A DNA stretch of 64,000 nt. Origin: Neonectria sp. B-13. Its lineage: Eukaryota; Ascomycota; Sordariomycetes; Hypocreales; Nectriaceae. The DNA lies in the NCBI GenBank assembly GCA_002682825.1, contig NOKP01000001.1, forward strand, positions 746,501 through 810,500. The letters are read 5' to 3'. Below are positions 56,093-64,000 of this stretch, piece by piece. Position 1 is the stretch's first letter, and each line of letters begins with the position of its first letter. Position numbers and translations under genes: made by a program. Below the pieces are notes generated by a model. It was not told the origin of the DNA, ran no database searches, and saw only the letters and a list, made by a program, of their open reading frames with translations.

Positions 56093-56848
56093 TGCGTTTG
56101 AGATGAGAGTGAGAGATGGTGATTCTAAGTAGGAGTAGATGTATAAGACACAGATGAGCTGGTATTGAGGGTAGTTTTGAAGTAATGACGCTCCATGTGC
56201 AACATTGCCAGCTTATATACAACAGCCAGAGATGCTGAAAATGTCCGGCCGGAGACTTTGATCCACCTACCCGGATTCGGGGTGGGGCGCCGGAGACATT
56301 TGGTATTTGCGGTCTCACATCAGCTCCTATTCCTTCAAAGTAGACAGCTAAATTTACCCAGTTTGTTTAGCTTGTTTCATGATAGACTAGCCGTCGAAGG
56401 ATTCTCCGCATGTAGAAGACTATTCAATTGTAATACGTTGGGTTGCGAAGGCACAGGGACAGATCAGGTTTGAGGCGGATAATTATGCTCGTGTTGCTGA
56501 GGTATCCTAAACACGCTGGCTTGGCCAGCTAAGAAGTACAAGAATAACAACGCTCTATACAAGACTATGCAAGCAGGTCCGTCAATGGATGCTTCTGTAC
56601 ATGATGATACAGTAATGTGGTGGAGAGCCACTGCCGCCCGCGATGCTCAAGCAGCCGTAGCCGCGAGCTCCGTAGGCGGAGTTGGCCAAATCCACCATCC
56701 ATCCATCCACTTCCACCGTTTCACCCCGTCGCACTCGCGACTCCCAGGAAGGCTAGGTTATGTGAGGACCAGTCCGCGGCGGGGCTCTCCCGCCGATGCG
56801 ATGCTCAGGATCCCGACGGGGTACGGGGGGATCTCTGAGGCGGACCTG
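56093..56848. other. intergenic, 750 bases
   Basis: Promoter of the GliT-like gene, then 3' flank of the unknown gene at 56849. Small plus-strand frames near 56570-56860 have no domain. Confidence 0.4.
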
Positions 56849-57871
56849 CTACGAGTCGTCACCTAGCACGACCCAGGCGTCTGAGGCCGGGGTGGCTGCA
56901 CTGTCTCGGACCTCCCGCTGAGAGGGGAGGTCGTCGAGGTCGCTGTCGGAGAAATAATCGTAGTCAGAAAGGAGATCAGAAATCAAATCGGGCGGCTGTG
57001 ACGTTTCGACGTCGATGTCGGGCTGCGAGCCGTCGAGCTCGTAGATGACCCGCAAAGGCGCGAAGATGCGCGACGTTCCGGTCGACTGCAGCAGCGAGCC
57101 ATCGTCTGAGGGCTCGGTGGGCGTAGACGAGAGGAACTGAGCAATGGTCTGGTCGCCGCCCAGATCAGTGAAGGAGAGGTTTAGATGCAGATGCTGCTGC
57201 GGGTCTTCGTAGTCGCGTGCCTTACTCCTCCGCGCGCGCTTGGCCGGGCGGATAGAGTAGACGGGCTCCTGGTGCTGGATACTGTTGAGGTTGAAGGCCT
57301 CGCCGCGGTCCTGCTCGTCATCGTAGAGCAGGCCCATGCGGTAGAGCTCGGCAACCTCGGCATCGTCACTCACGGGGTGGCTACGTCGAAGGCGCGCATT
57401 GCGCTTGGCAGTGGCAGCATCGCGGAAGGCATCCTCCCGCTCGAGGGAAGGGGTCCTTGTGAGGCGAAAGCGATCGCTGGGCAACGAGACAGCGCTGTGG
57501 GCGAGGTCCCAGCCCTCGGACTCATCGCCGGACCATCGAGTGCGGGTCCGGGGAGTGCGGTGTCGCAGAGTTGTGACGTCCTTCAAGACCAGGTCTCTCT
57601 CAAGACGGAGTCGCCGCGTTACGGGGTTGGAGTCGCCGCAGCGAGTGCACTTTGATGGATCGGAGGCGCGGTTGGAGCAGACGAAGCCGAGGTCTTTGCA
57701 GACGTAGCGGCCGGAACCGTGGGCGTATCGCTTGGCGGCGGCGCGGATGATGTAGTTGCGCGAGCGATGGGCGTGGGGTCTGTCGATATTTTGACCCACG
57801 GGGAAGTGTCGATACTGGGAGATGGAAGTGGGAAGGTCGCCTGGAATGGCTGGAAGACTGTCGATATCCAT
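56849..57871 (-). CDS. unrecognised single-exon protein with Cys cluster
   Basis: 340 aa, first ATG at 57871 (MDIDSLPAIPGDLP); the frame extends upstream only through a non-ATG codon. Visible features: a basic N-terminal part with YVCKDLGFVCSNRASDPSKC and TRCGDSNPVTRR, giving four cysteines that could bind zinc; RPAKRARRSKAR, a bipartite-type nuclear localisation signal; and a very acidic C-terminus (DLLSDYDYFSDSDLDDLPS). A nuclear protein is inferred, and I do not recognise the family. The base composition is GC-rich, like the genes around it. Confidence 0.7.
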   Translation of the reverse strand: MDIDSLPAIPGDLPTSISQYRHFPVGQNIDRPHAHRSRNYIIRAAAKRYAHGSGRYVCKDLGFVCSNRASDPSKCTRCGDSNPVTRRLRLERDLVLKDVTTLRHRTPRTRTRWSGDESEGWDLAHSAVSLPSDRFRLTRTPSLEREDAFRDAATAKRNARLRRSHPVSDDAEVAELYRMGLLYDDEQDRGEAFNLNSIQHQEPVYSIRPAKRARRSKARDYEDPQQHLHLNLSFTDLGGDQTIAQFLSSTPTEPSDDGSLLQSTGTSRIFAPLRVIYELDGSQPDIDVETSQPPDLISDLLSDYDYFSDSDLDDLPSQREVRDSAATPASDAWVVLGDDS

Positions 57872-59890
57872 GATGAAGTGAGGGGGATGTTTTATCTTAA
57901 TAAATGGAATTGGGAGGGAAGACGAGATGGAAGTCGTCAATGGTGTGCCTTGTTGCCAAAGGGCGTCAGCGATGGCGCAACTGGGGTCTGGTGTAAGACG
58001 GGGCCCGGGGTGTCGAAAGGGTAACAACAGGTTGCGTGCTTTGACACTAGAAGGGCGCTGGGTCTGGTTCTGTGTCAGAAGTCAGAAGATGGGAGAGGCA
58101 TCTGGAACGGTCGTCGGGGAGGCAGGCATTATATCACGACAACGACGGTCCAGGTGATTGGACGAGATGCCGAGGGAGTCATCTGGGCCAAGATGGTGTC
58201 AACGCCTCAGCCTTTCCCTGGGTGGGTGCTAGTCCTAGACTCGCTTCATCTACTGTGCCTCTGTGCCTACCTTAGAATGGTACTATGTCAAAGAGTCAAC
58301 AGTACATGGCTGACGGGTTGGTTGCCCTGGCAAGAAGTGAGTCACGGTCACTTCCATGTCCCGGCCACAGCGAAAGCCGTTTCGGCAGAGGCGACTCAGA
58401 CAAAGCCTAGAGATGAAGTGGCGCAGCCTCCATGGCCGCTGCGATAACCAAACCCACCTCGCGGTTGGATCGTCCCGGCTTAGTCGGTTTCGATGATGGA
58501 GACATGAGACGGCGCTCACACGCTCGTTCCAAGGCCACGCGGAGCTCTGATACGGCGATAAGCCTGTTTGCGTGCCTGCGCATGATGCTTTGAGAATTCC
58601 GGGGGAGGCCTTCTCTGGGTCCAAAGGTCTTGCTTACACGGCCAGTCAAGGCGCAACAAGGACCCTGCAAGCCACCGGTTGCAGCAGGCTGCAGGCACAT
58701 CATCGGCCATGTGACGCCACGGCGATGCTCGCTGCCATTCATTGGCCGGAACGGTTGGGGGTTCGCTTCAGATTGTCGTCCACGCGCCGCCGACTTCCAT
58801 GACGATAAGGCGGAAGTGGGTGTCGTCATTTGCCAAGGTCCCACCTCGCTCCCAGGCCGGGCAGTTTTAGGGGACGTGACAGCCTGGGGAAATTGCCCTG
58901 TGCCCTGTAGCCTGGGCCCTGAGTGGCCTCCGACGTACTAAGGCGTACCTGGGCGCTTCGATTGTCAGCTCGACCTACTCAGCTCCGCCCCGGAGGAGTC
59001 ATCGCCGGGCAGTGCGGGAGTCACTTTGTTCGCTGGCGACGGGTCCTAGGCTTTTACAAGTCTTTGGCGTTTGGCCTTTGTTCTCTGTTCCCATATTTTA
59101 TGACCCCAGGCCGCCCAGGCTGGTGCCTCAGAGGACTGCTGTTGTCTCTCGTGGGGATGTGCCTTGTCCATGCGTCCCCATGATCCATCCAAGAAACATG
59201 GTGTGGCCCATCCTCCAAGGCCACCAAGGTTGCAGGCTCTAGATAGGACTTCCACATCTGGGGACTCCTCTTATCAAGCGCCCATTAACCTGTGACGTCT
59301 AGTCGCTGCCTTGCAGACCTGCCCGCTGGACGGTGCCGATCTCGATACTGATTCAGTGATACCGATATGATGCAGGCTGATACCGGCCTCGTGCCCCATC
59401 TGGACATCCCGATAAGCTCCGGAATGGTCTCGGCAACCCGGATAGCCAGTTCGCAAAGGGCCTCATTCTGGGTGGATGGAGCCTCGAGCTGGAGGCTGTT
59501 AGGCTACAACAAGTCATTCATGCAACCCCCAAGGAATCCTGTCCATCCATCTCGTCACACGCATCACACAGTTGCGTTCATGCTCACTTTCAGGGATGCA
59601 CGGTATCCAAACACAGCCAATGAACCAGCCACGCGGGGCCGTCCAATTGCTGTGCCGTGTTTCGATATCATCGGTCATCGATCATCGATCATCATAGTCA
59701 AGTCGTCATGTTCATGCCCATGCCAATGCCAGTAGGCCATTCGCGTTCCCTTTCCTTTCCTTCCCTTTCCTTCCAAGTCCAATCCAAAACACTAAGTTAT
59801 CCAGTCATCATTTCGGAGTCTCACTGGCTCTCCCCCACACCTAACTCCTCTCCTGCTCTTTGCATTCATCCTCCACTCTTCGAAGTCCCC
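57872..59890. other. long GC-rich intergenic region, 2 kb
   Basis: Many overlapping open frames on both strands without domains, as expected from GC-rich non-coding DNA. CT-rich tract TTTCC/CTTCC near 59745-59780. Repeated ATCGGTCATCGATCATCGATC-type string near 59670-59695. No gene called. Confidence 0.4.
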
Positions 59891-60889
59891 TCACTCTTCC
59901 AGCTTCACTTGCATCCCCTCCAGGTAAGTCTTGACATCCGTCACGGCAATCCCCCGCTGGAAATTCACCGTCTTCTCCTTGTCCCACGCCACGCCCCGGC
60001 CCTGCGCAAACGTATCCCTGTACTTGACCATGGTGTTGGGGTCCTCGTCCATCTGCCGTCGCAGCTCATCGGCGTCCCACAGCTCGCGCCGAAACTTGGT
60101 TTGGAAGTGCCCGTCCAGCAGGTCCGCCAGCGCCGCGTATGAGATGGTGTCCCCGGCCGTGTATGCCACCTGGCTCTGGATGCCCTGCGGATCCAACACC
60201 ACGTCCGCCGTCACCCGCCCAATGTCCTCCGGCGTCGTCAAAGTGATCCGGTTGTCCCAGCTGCCCAGCGCCCTTACCGTCCGCTCCGTGAAGTCGACGA
60301 CGCCAAAGTCCGCCAGGAATAGAAAGCTCATGAATAGGCCCGTCGACATAATCACCCAGTTCAGCTGCGAGTTCGCCCGCAGGCCTCGCCGCACCTCAAG
60401 CTGCTCGTCAAAGAGGTCCTGCGAGCTGCCCTCGCCAATCAAGTCGTAGTCCATGCCAAACTGCCAAGGAAAGTATCGTTTCACCTTGGCCTCCAGCACC
60501 ACCTCCAGCAGCTTCAGCTGAGTCCCCGGCGGGAGTCCCATGCCGTTGCACGACACGACGATGTCAAACTTGGCAAAGATGGCGGCCAACTCCGACACCG
60601 ACGCGCCCACGACGTCGGCTGCCTCGAAGTCGACGCCCAGGCCGCGGATGCGCTGCGTCAGCTTCTTTTTCTCCGGGGCGGCCGAGTCCAGCGTGGCCTG
60701 CCTCAGCAGAACAGAAATGCGCGTGTTATTGCGGCGAGGATGTCGCGCCAGGGCCTCTAGCATCCCGAGGCCCAGCTCGCCGGCGCCGAGAACGAGCACG
60801 TTGTCAGACATCTTCAGCGACGGGTTGTGCAATCGATCGAGGGCTTGCAGATTGGCAAAAGAGAGTTTGAGGGGCGGTTGATCTGACAT
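59891..60889 (-). CDS. NmrA/isoflavone-reductase-like NAD(P)-binding protein
   Basis: Intronless, 332 aa from the ATG at 60889, or about 306 aa from MSDNVLVLGAG at 60811, the likelier start by family length. Rossmann loop VLVLGAGELGLGMLEAL (GxGxxG) followed by TRISVLLRQATL. DIVVSCNGMG and KRYFPWQFGMDYD (in the position of the RFxPSEFG motif of isoflavone-reductase relatives), then SWDNRITLTTPEDIGRVTADVV, the NmrA-like TTxxDIGR element. Members are reductases of phenolics or NADP sensors in nitrogen control. No neighbour suggests which. Confidence 0.88.
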   Translation of the reverse strand: MSDQPPLKLSFANLQALDRLHNPSLKMSDNVLVLGAGELGLGMLEALARHPRRNNTRISVLLRQATLDSAAPEKKKLTQRIRGLGVDFEAADVVGASVSELAAIFAKFDIVVSCNGMGLPPGTQLKLLEVVLEAKVKRYFPWQFGMDYDLIGEGSSQDLFDEQLEVRRGLRANSQLNWVIMSTGLFMSFLFLADFGVVDFTERTVRALGSWDNRITLTTPEDIGRVTADVVLDPQGIQSQVAYTAGDTISYAALADLLDGHFQTKFRRELWDADELRRQMDEDPNTMVKYRDTFAQGRGVAWDKEKTVNFQRGIAVTDVKTYLEGMQVKLEE

Positions 60890-61396
60890 TTCTCGTCGAC
60901 GAACATCCGCAATATAGCCAAATAAGCCTGCCGCTTCCCCATGACCGTCTTACCACGGGAAGGGCTGGGTCGTTGTGGGGATGCTGCGTCGATCAGACGT
61001 GTTGGGGATCCGCTGATGTCACGGCGAGTGGCGCTCAACCGCAGGCCACCATTCACCGCATCTCGGCTGCGGCGATTACCCTGGACCCTTCTGGATTTGT
61101 CAATGTTGATGTAGGTTATAAGCATCTTATGTCCACAAACTCCGCGGTCGTATGGGTCTTGATGAGAAATCTCTGGATTAATTCCTCCGGTTTTTTAGTC
61201 GGATTTGTAATATTGCTTCGATCTTTAGGAACTATACGTTTTTGCTTAGGACCCACAGTGTCAAATTCAACCCCAACAACCGGCAATGCAAACACTAGAC
61301 ATGAAAACAGTCCCACATAATCATACCAACTTATCCAGCAAGTATCAAGACGAAAAACAATTATGTTGCATCAACGAGCTTTTCATCTCACCCACC
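60890..61396. other. intergenic between two same-strand genes
   Basis: Promoter of the NmrA-like gene and 3' flank of the protease. Nothing recognised beyond AT-rich DNA at 61130-61330. Confidence 0.4.
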
Positions 61397-62831
61397 TTAT
61401 TGTCCAGCTGGAGGAGCCAGCGTCACCTTGTTTGCAAAACCCACCGTCTTGGCTTGAACGTCAAACACGATAAACTGAGCTTTCAGCAGAATAGCCCCTA
61501 GGATAGCAAAACCAATGCCATCTGATGTCTGGAGTCCGCCATAGCACACACCTCCGCCCAGCGGACCGTAGTTCATGTAGAAGCCCGGCACCCTTCCGCG
61601 ATATGGCCCAAGGCCAAAGTAAAAGTCCGGTAGCTTCGACGAGCAGGGAAACACCATGACGCCCATGTCCGGGTCCAACACTGCACCCTTGACTCTGGCG
61701 TAGTAGTAGGTGACGATCTTCTGAGGGGCCAGGAGGAGCGTGGTTCCCGTGTCTACGATGGCCGGCCAGTTGAACTTCTGGTACGGGTTTTTGCCAACCG
61801 CGAAGCCGTTGAGCGTGACCTGCCAGAACGGGCTGTCGCTTTGGATGGGCTGGAAATAGATAGATCCCGTGTATTCGGCCTTGTTGATGAAGCCAAAGTT
61901 GTACGTTCCCGGCAACCCTTTCTTCAGGTTGGCCGTCATGATTGGCTGGGCGAGGGTGCTCTGGATGTTCTCAAGGTAAGTCTGCTGCTTAGTCGGACGG
62001 ATGCTGTTGATGCTGCTGAAAGCCATGCCCATGATACCGGACGAAAAGGTATCCTCGGCAAGGGCGGATGAGACGTCGACCGCGGACTGCACCGTTTGTA
62101 CCTTGACAGCCGTGCCGCCTATCTGCACCTTGTCCTGATAAACGATACCACTGGCGCTCGAGCCATCTCCATACTGCAAGCTCCAATTGAGGCCTTTGAG
62201 CAGTTTGCTAGTGGCTGATTTGCGTGGGAAATAGAGGATGTGACCGACCGCGTCAAGCTTGTAAGTGTCTACCGAGAAGGTCCATCTGCAACTGATTAGC
62301 TGGGTTCAATGAGGGAGGTCTGATATCCTCACAGATCAGCCGAACCTGTATCGAGGTTCAAGTACGTCAACTGGGGAGGGGTGCCGATTTGGACAGGCAC
62401 CACGTACTGGGAGTCGTAGTATGCTGTCGGATACGACGCGACGGAGCCGACCTTCTTATCTGTTGACTGTCAGAGATGGATACTCCAAGTTGAGACGTTA
62501 GGAAGCACTGACTTGACTTGACCTTGCTGTTCGGATTGATCTTGGCCTTCAAACCCTTGCTAACGAGTGGCGGCGGGGGCTTGTTATACTTGCCAAATGC
62601 CCGTACCATCTCCATCGGGACCCCTAGGCCGTGGTAATTGTCGTTCTGGATTTGTTTGAGGTCGAACTTCTTCCCAGGGGCATCGGACCGTGGGTAGTGA
62701 GACGGCGGGGCGTCATCCTCCCAGTATCCTTCCACAGGTTGGTGTGTAAACGGTTTATTGTGGCGACCCGAGAAGGCAGATGCACTGCTCCCGAGGTAAA
62801 CGACAGCAAATGAAAACACTGAAAACTTCAT
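61397..62831 (-). CDS. secreted pepsin-like aspartic protease (A1 family)
   Basis: 444 aa, complement(61397-62285, 62333-62459, 62513-62831). The start MKFSVFSFAVVYLGSSASAF is a signal peptide, followed by a propeptide of about 85 residues. The first active-site Asp lies in LNLDTGSADLW (Asp about 143), split by an intron just before the W. The second is in AIVDTGTTLLLAP (about 326). Also present: YGDGSSASGIVYQDKVQIGG (flap Tyr) and SGIMGMAFSSINSI, both diagnostic. Cysteines are few. The introns (47 and 53 bases) join in frame; the first was chosen as GTCAGT with CAACAG because other pairs break the frame. Extracellular or vacuolar protease. Confidence 0.92.
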
Positions 62832-63923
62832 ACTGAATGAATAACTTGCTGTGACCCGGGAAAGAAAGCGAAACAGCGAAGGGGCCGGCTCTAATTAACC
62901 ACGGGATACGAAGAATTGCCTCGACAATTAAGCATTTCTCGCGAGTCGTAGCCGGAGCTTGTTTTCAGAAACATGATGCTAGATTGAATCCGTCAAGCAG
63001 CAGAAACACGGAAATGAACGCATTCTCAGAATGGGATCTACAGATCTATGCGGAGGCGAGACTAACTGGAATGAAGCCATTAGGGAAGAGCTGAAAAGAC
63101 AGGAATGCTATATGAATCTACAGCTAGTGTCAGATAGTGCTCGATAGTGCAACGTAGTCACAGGAAGAATTAAGCGTTCGCATTCCTAGCAACGGGATCT
63201 AGCCCATGATTAGAGATGATATTGCCTCTTTGGACCAGACACCGCGGCACATGATGGAGACATGTCAATCCGGACTACTGGGAGCAGGCCGCACGGGGCA
63301 CTGAGTTTGTCCGCAGATGGTTTCGGACAGCGAGGCGCCCACGTTTTTGGTTGAACTCTTTGGCCCAATGTGGGAGTCTTGGTGTCGGCCCCAGAGTCTC
63401 CACGACGGAGCGATCCGTGTTATCTCGGCAGTTGAATCTCGCTTCATGGTCTAGTCTATCCGCTGCTTGAGGAGCCGCCCGGTTCCGCATTGTTTGGTGC
63501 ACGATGAGCCAAGTGTAATTAAGCTAAGAATGAGTGAGCATTTCCGCCCCACAAGGCCGGAGTCATTGCGACGGATTACTCAATGGTGGAAAATGAGTCG
63601 AAAAGCATCGTCGTGGAAGCCCCGCAAGTTGTGACTCTGTAAGTGCGTCAAGGGTGAGTGAGGGTATCAGTCAGCGTGGAGTACGTAATTAAGTCCATGA
63701 CTGCAGTGCACCGAGAATTGCCCCTCGTTCCGTGACTCACTAACACAAAATAAACCCCGCTAAAAGAGAAGTTCCTCGCACAACTTACAACTGGACCGCC
63801 GATAAGATAACCACCAAACCCCGCGACAACTCTCAAGGTGGGATAAAAAAATTCCAAACCACCACGGCCCTGAACGAGTCTCCAACCATACACACCACAA
63901 CTCCAACCTCGCACGCCGCAATC
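62832..63923. other. intergenic, about 1.1 kb
   Basis: Divergent promoter region between the protease and the gene at 63924. Small minus-strand frames at 63265-63500 and 63648-63956 lack domains. Nothing else is recognised. Confidence 0.4.
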
Positions 63924-64000
63924 ATGGATGCAGCCGGAGATGCCGCGGCTCCCCATCAGCCGCCCTACACTTACACCGCAAACCAGGGCTACGAACAGAC
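63924..64000 (+). CDS. N-terminal fragment of a gene running off the window
   Basis: An ATG at 63924 opens MDAAGDAAAPHQPPYTYT and stays open to the window edge. It is Ala/Pro/Tyr-rich and likely disordered. It follows a CA-rich 5' leader (ACCATACACACCACAACTCC) typical of fungal gene starts. Too short to assign a function. Confidence 0.5.
   Translation, partial: MDAAGDAAAPHQPPYTYTANQGYEQ

Noticed and set aside
57185..58160. Several long plus-strand frames opposite and beside the unknown gene at 56849
   Set aside because: Caused by high GC content; no family signal, and the opposite strand has the nuclear-type features.
52590..62831. A secondary-metabolite cluster spanning GliT-like, alpha/beta hydrolase, NmrA-like and protease genes
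   Set aside because: No synthase or tailoring core enzyme, wide spacing, unrelated families and no shared promoter motif noticed.

Overview
The window reads as nuclear DNA of a filamentous ascomycete (Pezizomycotina). About 24 genes are visible, most split by short introns of 46-129 bases with GTAAGT-like donors, CTAAC/CTGAC branch sites and CAG/TAG acceptors. The families fit too: HET-domain, Zn2Cys6, DHA2 and TRI12 transporters, a secreted pepsin-like protease and PTS1-tagged peroxisomal enzymes. I could not name the species. Exon joins were worked out by hand from splice signals and reading frame, and gene totals were checked for divisibility by three.

Layout. 0.3-2.5 kb: vacuolar Ca2+/H+ exchanger. 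3.1-4.8 kb: DHA2 drug transporter. 7.2-10.1 kb: large conserved fungal protein of unknown function with a frame break. 11.4-13.5 kb: protein with a riboflavin-kinase-like C-terminus. 14.1-16.8 kb: relic of a GH3 beta-glucosidase, then a Zn2Cys6 regulator. 17.4-18.7 kb: MDR oxidoreductase. 19.9-21.6 kb: sugar porter. 22.5-24.6 kb: HET-domain protein. 25.7-30.3 kb: Gfo/Idh/MocA oxidoreductase and a six-hairpin glycosidase.

32.4-47.6 kb is the highlight: a compact catabolic cluster. It holds a TRI12-like MFS transporter, two crotonase-fold enoyl-CoA hydratases, a MaoC-type hydratase, an acyl-CoA ligase, a double-ABM-domain protein and two different AtuA (DUF1446) proteins. Three enzymes end in peroxisomal signals (SKL, SKL, SRL). 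An 11-base motif, CTAATGATTCA, occurs exactly four times, and a 10-base variant once. All five copies lie in intergenic DNA of this cluster, mostly midway between divergent genes, which points to a co-regulated peroxisomal CoA-thioester pathway. No carboxylase like that of bacterial acyclic-terpene (Atu) pathways is present, so the substrate is unknown.

50.0-62.8 kb: housekeeping and secreted enzymes (Xaa-Pro aminopeptidase, secreted alpha/beta hydrolase, GliT-like thiol oxidoreductase, an unknown nuclear-looking protein, NmrA/isoflavone-reductase-like protein, pepsin-like protease). A gene starting at 63,924 runs off the right edge. No tRNA, rRNA, CRISPR array or intact transposon was recognised. 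Long gaps at 4.8-7.2, 24.6-25.7, 30.3-32.4, 47.6-50.0 and 57.9-59.9 kb hold no convincing gene.
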